In this document: piece after piece, positions 1-10,716 of the stretch
Layout of the letters: every line of letters begins with the position of its first letter
Numbering within the stretch: position 1 is the stretch's first letter
Assembly: GCA_033439795.1 (NCBI GenBank)
Contig: JAUTDP010000002.1
Span: 1,550,001-1,614,000, forward strand
Direction: 5' to 3'
From: Sordaria brevicollis
Taxonomy: Eukaryota; Ascomycota; Sordariomycetes; Sordariales; Sordariaceae
DNA: 64,000 bases
Translations under genes and position numbers: made by a program
Notes under the pieces: model-generated
Told to the model about the DNA's origin: nothing
The model's database searches: none
What the model saw: the letters and a program-made list of their open reading frames with translations, nothing else

Positions 1-633
1 GGCCACCTGGAGTGGACTGGAGAAAAAGACTCCCGTACACACCCTTCTGACCCTCCTCCTCCTTCTCCTCGTTAAAGGACCAGACCGATGTAAGGAACTG
101 ACACTGGCCAGGCTTGGAATCACCCCGGTACCTAGTCACTCAACCATCCAGACGGACGACATCCTCGTTGTCAATCATATATCGGTGTCCGCTCATCTTG
201 TTACCCTGCCTACATATTACCATATATCCCCATCTTCTTGTTCTTGAAATGACCACACAGACTCATCTTAGCTGAAGGATCCTACTGTCTATCACTCTTG
301 CTTTTCATATCAAATCATCAGTTCTCTTCCCCCATCCTCGATCCTCATCCACTGGGACTCGTGAGACAGATAAACTTCAGTTGCTCTTCACCAACATTGC
401 CACTCGGTTGAAAAGGTCTTGGAATACGACAGCTTTAACTTGTTTCTCTCGGTAACGGCAGGAACACTCAGCACAGCCGAGTACAGTCGCACCTTCCATC
501 ACTGGGACGTTATCTCGTTTGATCACAGTATTGTTAGGAAGGCACGATCCGCCATCAAGAGGTGGACACTCCAACCAGATTTTCATTCTACCCCACCATC
601 CTCTTCGACAACCACACCATCCAAGACCTCGTG
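1..633. other. Upstream region of the velvet gene
   Basis: This stretch precedes the velvet-family start codon at 634. I see no conserved ORF; the open frames are short and begin with GTG or TTG. CT-rich tracts at about 50-70 and 320-350 fit a promoter or 5' UTR. Nothing else is recognisable. Confidence 0.5.
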
Positions 634-2035
634 ATGGCAACATCATCGCCGCCGTCGATGGACGGCATGACGCCCGTTTACGAACTCAAGATCCGCCAAC
701 AACCCAAGAATGCGCGCGTAGCCATCGGGAAAGAGAAAGGTGAGACAAGAGCAACATCATCTCGACACCATGGCAAGGCAATACTAACAAGACTCCAAAA
801 CCAAAGCAGACAGAAAGCCTATCGATCCTCCCCCCATCATCCAGCTCGACATCCACCCTATGCGCCATCAAATACACAACCCTTACCTGATCCTCGTCTG
901 CAAACTGGTTGCCCCAGGTAGTACTGAGAACGATGATGCCAACCACCAGCAACCAGAGCCCAAGGAGAACGACCTGACCGGTTCTCTTTGCTCTTCTCCT
1001 TACGTTCTCAAGGATACCAACAACGCTCAAGGTCTCTTCTTCATCTTCCAAGATGTGTCGGTGCGCCGTGAAGGCACCTATCGTCTCGAGTTCAACCTCT
1101 TCGAGCTCAAGCCTTTGACCAGAGAATGCATCGCCCTAGCCAGGACCACCTCGGACAAGTTCGTTGTGTTCCCGCACCGGTACTTTCCCGGAATGGCCGA
1201 GAGCACTTTCTTGACAAGGTCTTTTAGCGATCAGGGTGTGCGCATCCGACTACGCAAGGATAGCCGAAGCGTCAGCACGCGCAAGAGGGGTGTCAGCGCA
1301 CTAGGAGTTGGAGCAGGCAACAGTGGCGTTGTAGGACGTCTGAGGACTGGCTCGACGATAGGACTAGGCGGACAACAATACTCGCCCATTACCATCTCTC
1401 ACCACTCCCAGTCGCATGGCAGCGGCGGTAGCCACGATGAGCTCTCTCCGACCAGCACCAGTCCGATCCACCGCATCAACACTACCCTAGCCGGTCATCA
1501 CCACCATGACCTCATCCCTGGCATCGGACACTTGGATCGCGGCCAACACCATCGTGGCTCACTGGCCTCTCAAACATCCTCAAGCCTCCTCGACTCTCCC
1601 TCAAACACCATGCTCACCTCTCCCACTGTCACAGGCGTAGGCGGCTTCGGTGCCTCAACGGCCACTACCGTCGGCGGTGGCGGTAACTACACCTTCACCG
1701 GTGTCGCCGCCGCACAGCAGTACTCCTACCCCGGCACAGCGCTCAGTCTCAGCACTGGCACTACAGCCGACGATCGGTACTACGACTACAACAGGGCTGG
1801 AAAGCGCCCAAGGTTGTTGCATGGCGGAGTCGATGATGCGCTCGACCATTCTTACGGAAGGGACCCTTATGGAAGGGATCCCTATGATCATCATCGTACC
1901 ATTGGCAGCGTCACCTTGCCGCCTCATAGCCAGGGGTATGCGACGATGGATGCTGCGCATGGGTATGGCCATGGAAGACATCATGACTATTACGGAGCGA
2001 CGGCTGCGGGAGCTTACTTTGGGTCGGGCATGTGA
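634..2035 (+). CDS. vos-1: Velvet-family regulator, VosA-like
   Basis: Velvet-domain transcription factor; VosA-type members control sporulation, spore viability and trehalose, often as a heterodimer with VelB. Two exons, 634-739 and 810-2035, 443 aa. The intron has a TACTAAC branch site and rejoins KEK with DRKPIDPPPIIQL. The velvet domain covers about residues 14-180: IRQQPKNAR near the start, RKPIDPPP, GSLCSSPYVLKD, GLFFIFQDVSVRREGTYRL and FPGMAESTFLTRSF. The C-terminal 260 residues are low-complexity, rich in Ser, Gly, His and Thr, with a YGRDPYGRDPYD repeat. ATG 634 is the first ATG compatible with the domain. VosA rather than VelB or VeA is my reading of the motifs, and the symbol is from memory of the Neurospora velvet set; VelC-type is the alternative. 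Confidence 0.85.
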
Positions 2036-3606
2036 AGGATTCTCTCCACAGGAGCTCCAAAGCACTGAAGGTTAATATGTCTGGCCGAGATTGCCTATTG
2101 GTAAGTTCTACGCTTCTACACCAGTACTCTAGCGAATACGAAACTAACCCAATGGTAAAGCAGGCAGCCTTCAATTCTTGACCCACGATGTCTTTCTCAA
2201 CCTCATTTCTCCTTTTACTTCCTTTCCCTGACATCACTAAGGACACAATACCGCTCGCGCACACAGGATGTTGCAAATACCAAGCTTGTAATCAGTGTTC
2301 TTGCTCTTCCTCTTTGTTCCTCTTCACCTTTCTCTGCTACTCCACCTTTCTACTTTTTCTCTTTCCTACTTTCCTTTCTTCTTCCCTCTTGCTTTTGTTT
2401 CCTATTGCTTTTTCTTTTGCTTATGTGTTGGTCCTGGAAACGGCGTCAACGGTGGTTTTTGACCCTTTGACGGCGGTGGGGCTGGTTGTTTATGGTGATC
2501 ACTTGGTAACGGGGAAATGGCGGCTGGTGGGAGGAAACGATACCCCTTTTCCTTGCAACTCACTCTCTCTACTCTCTGCTTTATTGTTGCGGTTTCTCTT
2601 CTGGTTACTTGGTCGAACTCTCAATCTCTGCCTAAAAGCAAAAGAATCTGGATGTGCAAACAAACCGTGGTTGGAAAAGTTCTTTGGCTGGCTGGTGGGA
2701 GGATATCTGATTTTATTTTTTTTCCGGCAAAGTTTGTTTGGGTTTTGGGGATATTTCGCAGATAGTCACTGGTTGGTACCTACGACAGGAAAGATATCAC
2801 ATCTTGAAATAACCTCGTAGCGGGAAATGCTTTGGGTGACAGTGAACACTGGAATTTCATCTCGACTACAATTTGTGCGACAGTCAATGAACACGTCGAT
2901 ACTCGCCCATCATACTCTGATTTCCCAGAAAGAGAGATCTGCCACAGTGCCACTCAAAAATTACCATCCACCCTTTGGCGTATCTTACCCTCACAGGATT
3001 TCATCGTGGCGGCAGGCTACTAAACCTGAAAAGAGACTGAAGAATGTCAACGACGGGGTCTTGATCGACCTGTCTGACAAACGTGAAAAGAAACCGAGAC
3101 ATGCGACGCCTGGATGCCAGACGTAGGAAGGCATGCCGGTGAATGAACAAGCAAGGCCGGTCAGTTGATGACGGCCCAGCTCACACGGACTCCCAACCAC
3201 TTCCTTGCCCTTCATAAAGAGACCGGATGAAATACCTTTCAACGGGTCGTGAAAATGGCGTATGGCGTAGTGGTGTGGAGTGACAAACCCCCACTCCCTG
3301 TCGCGCCTACTCAACGCATCTGTCCTCTGCTTGAGACGCGACCCGTTCGAGACCGGCTGGGGGAAGTTTTTTTTTCGCCTATTTTTTTTCTTTTTGACTT
3401 TTTTATCTTGTGGCGGGTGACAGGATCGAATCGTTAAATACGGCGGATCCTTAGCATGTGTTACCGCGAGTCCGAGCGACGTTTCTTGATACTGTCGTTC
3501 CTCAGTGACTTCCAATGTTTGATCCTGGCCAGCTCTCTTTTTCACCTGATCAACCCCCTACCCGTTCATTCCCAGATCCAGCCACTTACTCCTCCCATTT
3601 GTCCCC
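2036..3606. other. Convergent intergenic region (velvet / GH43)
   Basis: Holds the 3' ends of two convergent genes. From about 2200 to 2420 the plus strand is strongly CT-rich, which creates a Leu/Phe/Ser-rich open frame I regard as artefact. Poly-T tracts occur at about 3367-3405. No gene is supported. Confidence 0.4.
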
Positions 3607-4819
3607 TTAGCTCCATTTCGCACTCAACCTCTGATAAATCGTCTGATCCACCGGCAAAACACTTCCATGCCTCAACCCACTTGGCCACCCCCCTCTCGAA
3701 CTCGCCGTCCACCCACTATTCGCTCCCGGATTGCTACTCTCATACGGCCTATACCCATCACTCCCATAAAAGTCCAACAACAGATGCACCTTGCCCGCCA
3801 CCGTGTTATCCCAATACGCCGCGGGGCCTTCCACCCCGCTCTGGATAATCGCCGACGAACCCCCCGGACGCGTCCAGGTGCCGAAGAGGCCAGTGGTGGA
3901 GGTCTCGACGAAGACGGTCTTGAGGGATTCGTCTTTCATGAAGCGGAGGAAGGATTGAGAGCTGCTGGTGTTGGGTTGGAGCGGGAGGAAGGTCAGGTCG
4001 ATGATGTTGGTTGGTGAACGATCGATGTAAGTCTGTGGAGTGGAGAAGGTTTTGAAGTCGGAGGTGTAGGCGTAGCGGATCTTAATGGCGGAGGGGTTGC
4101 CGGTATGGTTTGGGTCGGAGGTTGGATACTGTTTGGTTTGTTAGCGCCTACGGGAAGAATGGCAAACGGAAAAGCAGAGGGAATGTGAAGAGTAAGGTGA
4201 TAGAAGAGACATACAAATTTTGAAGCCCAATGAACAAGATACTGTCCCTTCGCTGGATCCCAAATCGCTTCAGGTGCCCAGACCATACCCGCCGTGTTAT
4301 CTTCTACCACCACCAATCGTTCGTTGACCCAGTTGATCAGATCGGTGCTTTCCCAGACAAAGATACCCTTGGACCCTTTACGTTGTGCTGCGTCCCATGT
4401 TGTCTGTTTCACCGAAAGAGCGTCAATAACCGCTTCCAACTCCTACGTCTGGCCTGCCGGGAACGCACCTTCGCAATGTTCAGATCCGTTCCAATGATAT
4501 ACCACTTCTTCCCGGCTTCACTACCTCCACCCGGGATAATGGTCGGGTCCCGAACGCCTCCTGTCCCTTTGGTCGGTTTGAAGATGGGTGACCCCCTGTT
4601 CAAGGCCTTGAACGAGATGGGGTTGTTGCCGTTGCTGAGGTAGAAGTAGACATATGGGTCGGCACCGAGAAAGAAGACACCCAAGTATCCGGCAAGCGAT
4701 GAATCGGCGCGCTGGGATAGTTGATTTTCGGGAAGGCCTAATGATGAGGTGTCGATGACAAGGGCACTGCAGGTCCAGGCCCAGGTAGTGACGAGGACGG
4801 CGAGGCTGGGGAGCCTCAT
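3607..4819 (-). CDS. Secreted glycoside hydrolase family 43
   Basis: Likely arabinan- or xylan-side-chain-degrading GH43 enzyme (arabinofuranosidase, arabinanase or xylosidase; the specificity cannot be read here). Three exons on the minus strand: 4819-4469, 4403-4215, 4128-3607; 353 aa. Introns of 65 and 86 bp end in CAG. A signal peptide covers about residues 1-19. GH43 hallmarks are visible: GVRDPT with the catalytic base D91, MVWAPE with a conserved Glu at 162, IIDLTF with D225, and GVEGPAAYW with the probable general acid E280. The length suits a single five-bladed propeller with no carbohydrate-binding module. The upstream 540 bp separating it from the next minus-strand gene are its probable promoter. 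Such genes are usually induced by plant-wall sugars, but no regulatory site was identified. Confidence 0.85.
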
Positions 4820-5360
4820 CTTTGGCTAGCAGAGCGCACCCGTAGTATGACGTTGAAAGAAGGACGTTGAGGCGGCTCTAGGACCCAGGACCCGGGAATC
4901 AGATATGGTTGCAAACGCCGGAGAGATCTGGGGCTCTCAAGATCTTATATCCCAAGAAGCTCATGCACCTTCCCTTTGCAGTTATCCGTATGCTACAAGT
5001 TCCCCGTGTGAAGACTGTCTTCCGCTCGGTAGTGACAAAGCGTGTGGCTCCGCGAGCTCCACATGGTGACCCTACAACATTCAAAGTTGGGGTAACGGGG
5101 ATAGGGTACGGTAACATTTAGGCAAAGAAGGGGGGCCAAAACTGGTGGCCAATGGCTAAATCATGCTTGTAATGTCCCAGATTAATCTCAGAGGTCGATC
5201 TCCAGATCTCCTGGGGTATGTAAGTCCCATTCGATTGCTGGAAACAAAATTCTCCATGCTGAGGCGGTTCCAAGTACCGAACAACGTTCAACGTCGTGGT
5301 TACACCGCTAGAGAAGGGGGTCCCGGAGCCGAGACATCCAAGAAGAAATATGCGCTCCAA
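4820..5360. other. Intergenic, GH43 promoter side
   Basis: Lies between the GH43 start and the stop of the next minus-strand gene, so it should hold the GH43 promoter and the 3' UTR of the nuclease gene. Only short unconserved ORFs are present. Confidence 0.4.
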
Positions 5361-7445
5361 TCACGTTTCGCCTAGCTCGACGTCCATGTTTGTGTGATGG
5401 TCGCTGGTGGATATAAGACCTATTTCGTGGCCAGCGTTGTTTATCGCGTTGTCTAGAATCATTCGAAAAGCGTGAGCACGAATGTCGAGATGAATATCCT
5501 CCTGGACCGAAATATGAGAAAAGCTGCTTGATAAGTTCAGGTTAGGGGCAAGTGTTGTCCCATCCCAGGCCTCGTCTTCATGTGGGGCCGGCGATGAAGG
5601 CTCACAGAATGAACTTCCAGGGTGACTGGCGGTAGCCTGGCTGTCGTCACTGATGTCGATGGGTTCTTCTCTTGTTCCGAATACCTGGTCCATCAATTTG
5701 TCGTGTCGAAACTCACTTCCGGAACAGTATTTGCCAAACAAGTGCTCAATGGTAATACCTGGATAACCCGGATATCAGTAATTGGCGACTGTAATGGTGA
5801 GCAAAGAGGCCATACCTTGTTCGAACCATTCGCGTGGATGGACAGTATTGGGCCAGACGTCCTTTGGTTTGAAAGCATCGACGAGATGACAAAGCTCAGC
5901 ATATGACGAGTGGCGTGAATATGGAAAAGTGATTAGGCCAGGCAGATCTCCTCTTGCTCTGCTATTAGCGGCCAGAAAGGATCTGTTTACAGCTATTTGA
6001 GACTCGGACTTGTTGATCAGGTCCCGGAGAAAGTTGATAAGGGCAGTCTTGTTATCTGTGCCAGACATTAGCAGTTCCAAGCCGATCTCAATCTTCGAGC
6101 CGCTCACGAAAGATTCCAAAGGTAAAAGCTCGAGTTTCTCGGTTGACTCTTCAAGCCAGCGGATACTGTCCGGGTTAGCACGGGGTAATTCCAGAGTAGA
6201 TGCGGCAAGACTTACAACTTCATGACCATCTGGATCTGTACCTCAGACAAGCGGTCTTCTTCCTCTTCGCGCTCAAGGTCATCACCACCCCCACCGATGC
6301 CAAGTTCTGGAAGGTCTTCGCCGTTGTTGAGGTGCGTAAGAACGGGGTGTATCTGGACTATCGGGTTTTCTCGAACTGTCTTGCAGTAGTTGCCCTTTTC
6401 ACAGCTATGAAGACGGACATTTTCATCCAGTGTCAGGCAACCAGGGTGGTACGAGTTACCGCGCATGAAGCCCACGAGCGCTGGAGCCTCCGGAGATAAG
6501 GAGTGCAAAACACCAAAGCCACGCTTGTTGCCTGGATCTTTGGCGAGAAGGGATTGGTATATGCCCATTTTGTACTCGTCAACATGGACCTATCACTGTT
6601 AGCTGATTGCTCAGTACTGGCAAAAGGGTAGCTCCCACCTTTGACCCTAGCGCCTTGGAGAGCGCAACCCAGACATCTTCATAACCATATGTCCAGGCCT
6701 GAAAGTGGAAGATGGTGTTGGGAGGGTACTTGGAAACCTTCTCCAACAACTCGCTGATGCCCTGAGCTTTCGTGGGAAACTTGATGTCTTCGGTAAACGA
6801 TGTATCCAGGTATATGGTATCGAGTGTCTTCAATCCATATGCATACTGGACCATTGATGGTGACCTCGTAACGGCGTTGACGTGCCATGGTTCGCTCCGG
6901 ATATCCCCAGTGTAAAGGGCTGCCTTTCCGTGGCCCTCGAACAAGAACATAACAGCACCGGGACAGTGGTTGGCGTCGAGAAGGGTGACTTGGATATGGT
7001 TCCCTGGCTCGAGCTCGAGTTCGACCGGGGTGTCAAGAGGAAGTGGCTTCAACAAGTTCTTGAGATGCTTGTACGACAGGATTCGAGCCTCCAGGATGCC
7101 TTGGGCATAGTTGATACGGCGAGAGACGGTCTCTAGTCGTAGCAAGATCTCTCGGGTGGCAGCAGAGCAGTATACACTATGGTAGGCACGGTTAGACACA
7201 GTCGCTAAAGGGCACAGTATCGGACTGACAATGGTGACCGCAAAGTATCAAGCCCAGCAAGATGATCGGTGTGGACATGGCTCAAGAAGCAAGCCAAGGG
7301 AGGCCGGCGGTTCAAGTGGTTGCGGAAGAAGTCGACTACGCCAAGACAGTGGTCAGCCTTGAGATCGAAACAAGAACAGTAGAAAGGGGATGCACTGACC
7401 ACGAATATCGGGGAACTCGGCCAACAGGCCGTTAAAGGTCGACAT
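5361..7445 (-). CDS. Artemis/SNM1-type metallo-beta-lactamase nuclease
   Basis: DNA-repair nuclease of the SNM1/Pso2/Artemis family, expected in the nucleus acting on hairpins, double-strand-break ends or crosslinks. Six exons (7445-7400, 7335-7230, 7176-6639, 6589-6216, 6165-5816, 5758-5361), 603 aa; introns are 49-64 bp, two with GTCAGT donors. The protein starts MSTFNGLLAEFPDIRVDFFR, the typical Artemis-like beginning, which fixes the start. Metal ligands are visible: SHVHTDH (H35, H37, D39, H40), DANHCPG, and YTGDIR. A beta-CASP-type region follows (for example the HPREWFEQG to ITIEHLFG stretch across the last intron), then an acidic disordered C-terminus. Artemis-like rather than Pso2-like because the catalytic domain is N-terminal with no zinc finger before it. 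Confidence 0.85.
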
Positions 7446-7990
7446 GTCGGACTATTCGCATCGTCTTTCTCGTTGGTAGAATGGGTGGTGTCAGGTAGAC
7501 ATGTTCGGTTCTGTCGCAAATTTGGAAGGGCAGGAATACATTGCCATTCACGGAAGGAGCCTTCCACATGTATAAGGCTGTCAGAAGTTGAAGAAGGGAT
7601 GGAAGACGAGGCTCGTCATAGGGCTGAAGAAACAAAGAATTGATACCCCACCGGTTCGGTTGCCTAAAGTCACCACCCCCACTACGGGCCGGGTTGGGGT
7701 ACCCGCTTACAGCGGACCATGCCCCTGAAGAACCCCGCAACGGCCAGGGCCCGAGCCCCTGAAAGTGACGTGCCTTGTGCGCTTTGACGAGAAACACCAA
7801 TCCGCGTCGACTTCGATCCTCTTCCGAGATCTCGTCCCTGTTTCATCGCCGACCATATTCGGACCCCGAAGAAAAAGCAAAGATGGCGCCAACATCCACC
7901 GAGCCCCTTGGGCATAACCTAAACATCTTCCTCTCCCGAGAATTACCAGATTGAGCAACTGGAATGCTCCCAGCACGATAGACAACAACG
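7446..7990. other. Divergent promoter region (nuclease / P450)
   Basis: 545 bp between two divergent start codons, presumably carrying both promoters. Open frames here are short and unconserved. No motif was assigned. Confidence 0.4.
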
Positions 7991-9700
7991 ATGGCAACGA
8001 CCTCCCACCTGCTCGAGTCGCTGCTGGCCAGCTTGACTCCGGGTCGCATCACGGTGCTTGTCATCCTCCTCACCATTGTGAGTTATGCGATTGATTCGAC
8101 CAAGAAGCCAACGTATCCCAAGTCAATACCTCGAGTCGGTTACTATGGAGGCATCCGCGCCACCGTCCGCAACTGGATGAACCTCTCCAACTACCACAAC
8201 TGGATGGAAGAAGGCTACAACAAGTATGGCAAACATGGCCGCTCCTTCGTCACTCCAGCCTCTCCCAGCCAGCCGGATGAGATCGTCGTCCCTCAAGAAC
8301 AAGTAGCCTGGATGCTCGAACAGCCCGAGACGGTCCTCAACACGCAGGAACCCCATGAAGCTATCCTCTTCAGCGCCTACAACTTCTTCGGTATCGACGA
8401 CCACTTCCCCATCAAGGTGATGCACAAGCACCTCGCCCGCAACCTTGTCACCCTTCTCCCGGACATCCAGGAAGAAGTAGCCGACTCGATCGACCTCGCC
8501 TTTGGTACAGACGACACCGAGAATTGGAAGACGCTCAATCTATGGGAAGCTTTGCTGGTCATTGTCCCCCGCGTCATGAACCGTCTAGCGGTCGGCCTGC
8601 CCTTATGCCGCAACCAAGCCTTTCTGTCAAGCCAAGTTGCCTTTGCCGACGACGTCTTCCGCAACTGCTTGATCCTGACTCTCTTCCCCACGGTCTTACA
8701 CCCTATAGTCGGCCGTCTCGTCACCTTACCCAACCGCTACCATTTCCATCAAGGCTACCAACTTCTCAAGCCCATCATCGAACAACGCCTCCTTGACTTC
8801 GAACGTTTCGAATCAGGCGAATCCTCAACACCGCCCCAAGAATCCATAATAACCTGGCTAATCCGGCAAGCCAAAGCCGATAACCTGCCCTCCGAACAAA
8901 CACCATACATGATCGCCCAGCGTCTTTTACCTATCGAGTTCGCAGCCATTCACACAACCGTCATCACCCTCCACGCTCTCTTCCTCGACCTACTCGCCTC
9001 TCCTCCTAAGGAAAACTACCTGGAAATTATCCGCGAAGAGACCAGCTCTGTCTTACAGTCCGAACCAAACGGCATCTGGACCAAGCACGGTCTTGCCCGC
9101 TTATACCGCACCGACTCTGCCATCCGCGAGAGCATGCGCCTGTCCACCTTCAGCACGGGCTTGACTCATCGCAAAGTAGTGGCCAAAGACGGGATCACCA
9201 ACCCGTTTGAAGGGTGGCATGCCCCCTACGGCAGTATCCTGATGGCGAATATGAGCGTGCAGCATGATGGGGAGATATTCGAGAACCCGCAAAAATATGA
9301 TGCGTTGAGGTTTTCGAGGGTTAGGGAGGAGTTTGAAGCCCGGGCTGAAGCAGAGAAGGGCGACACGGAAGAAGCACTACGGATAAAGAGGCTGGGGTTG
9401 GTTACCACTAGTAGTGAGCATTTGCCGTTTAGTCATGGGAGACATGCTTGGTTAGTCTTTGTCTCTCACGTTCACCGATCCCTATTTGGCCGTCCGTCTT
9501 TGCTGACATAACTCTGTGATGCTGTGTGTAGCCCCGGCCGCTTCTTCGTAGCCCACGAAGTCAAAATGATGCTCGCCCACACCCTGCAAAACTACGACCT
9601 CAAGCCCATCGCTAACAAACCGCCGCCGACGTGGGTGGCGCATACTATTATCCCGGCGTTGGATGTGAAGATTGAAGTTAGAAGGCGAAGCAAGGATTGA
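7991..9700 (+). CDS. Cytochrome P450 monooxygenase
   Basis: Microsomal class II fungal P450. Two exons, 7991-9450 and 9532-9700, 542 aa. The intron interrupts the heme-ligand Cys codon: exon 1 ends in TG and exon 2 supplies C, giving FSHGRHACPGRFF with Cys487. An N-terminal membrane anchor lies at about residues 19-34. The K-helix ExxR is E380/R383. In the I-helix the usual acid-Thr pair reads FAAIHTT, as in fungal ent-kaurene-oxidase-like P450s, with His in place of the acidic residue. Substrate cannot be inferred; there is no adjacent synthase, so this is not an obvious secondary-metabolite cluster. Family assignment is secure, subfamily is not. Confidence 0.9.
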
Positions 9701-10380
9701 TGGAGTGTGAATGTTTGGATACTTAACACTAAAACGTCTAGGATATATATCGGATATCCAGATCTCGGCTGGTTGGTAGGTAATATACGAACAAATTTCA
9801 CATACAATGAGATACACACTCGTGAGGGTTTTACCTATGGGTGACTCGGTGGATGTCCAGTAATGTACATACGGGTATATGTATATACAAAAAGCGTCTT
9901 GTCATTTCCAAAAACATAAATGTGAATGATACTTGAGCCCATTGACCCTCGAGTCTATTCTGATTTTCATCATACATGTTGTAAACTCATGTTCATTCTA
10001 CTTCTACTTTCCAGTTAAGTGTGTTTTCCATCTTCTTCTTTCGCTTCCATCTCTCTTTCGTTTATTTAGTTCAACCATTCCCTTGCCCCCCGAGTCCTTT
10101 AAAATAATTCGAATCAGTTACCACGTACCAATATACCTACTCCCATGAACATCCTACACTACATTCCACCCCACCCCATCCCTCCTTTCATCGCTCTCCC
10201 CAATCCCTCCCTGGTTCAGTCATAAAAAAAATATCGTCAAGACTACCAGTGCGAAATTGGTGAACTTCTGTAATTGAGCGCATGTGCAGAAACAGACGCA
10301 AAATTACCACCCATCTAACCACATGCGATACCGCCGAAGAGATCCTTTCGACTTGATCGACTTGACCCCTTCCTCATCGA

Positions 10381-10514
10381 TGTATACTGGGATCTTTCTT
10401 AGTTTGGTGGTTTCGGATCCGGGCTGGTGGAATGGTGGTCAACCTAACCCATCCCTCCTCATACATACTGGAGTCTTTGCTAGTTTGGGGGCTTCGGAGT
10501 TGGGCTGGTGGTGG
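10381..10514. repeat. Imperfect tandem duplication, about 80-bp period
   Basis: Two diverged copies sharing the order ATACTGG, TCTTT, AGTTTGG, CTTCGGA or TTCGGA, and GGGCTGGTGG, offset by about 80 bp (first copy from about 10381, second from about 10460). It directly adjoins the 12-bp minisatellite. Confidence 0.6.
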
Positions 10515-10548
10515 CTGTTGTTCTCCTTGCCCTCTTTGTTGACCCGGC

Positions 10549-10668
10549 GTTGACACCGTCGTTGACACCGTTGCTGGCATCGCCGCTGACACCGGCGTTA
10601 ACACCGGCGTTCACACCGTTGCTGGCATCGTTGCTGACACCGTTGCTGGCATCGTCGTTGACATCGTT
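10549..10668. repeat. 12-bp minisatellite, 10 units
   Basis: Ten head-to-tail 12-bp units of the type GTTGACACCGTC / GCTGGCATCGTT, exactly in register from 10549 to 10668, with partial units at both sides. Because 12 is a multiple of three it is open in more than one frame; the minus-strand frame continuous with the YTH gene reads as Asn/Gly/Val/Asp/Ala/Ser tetrapeptides. Confidence 0.85.
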
Positions 10669-10716
10669 GTTAACCTTATCATCGCTGAACGAAGGAGTGA
10701 GATTGGCCGGGGCAAC

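Larger units (their letters stand above)
9701..10716. other. Convergent intergenic region with tandem repeats
   Basis: 3' ends of the P450 and YTH genes. It contains an approximately 80-bp imperfect tandem duplication (about 10381-10514) and a 12-bp minisatellite (10549-10668), both listed separately. The rest is AT-leaning sequence without a supported gene. Confidence 0.5.

Noticed and set aside
2188..2820. 210-codon Leu/Phe/Ser-rich ORF
   Set aside because: Due to a CT-rich 3' region behind the velvet gene; hydrophobicity reflects base composition, with no domain.
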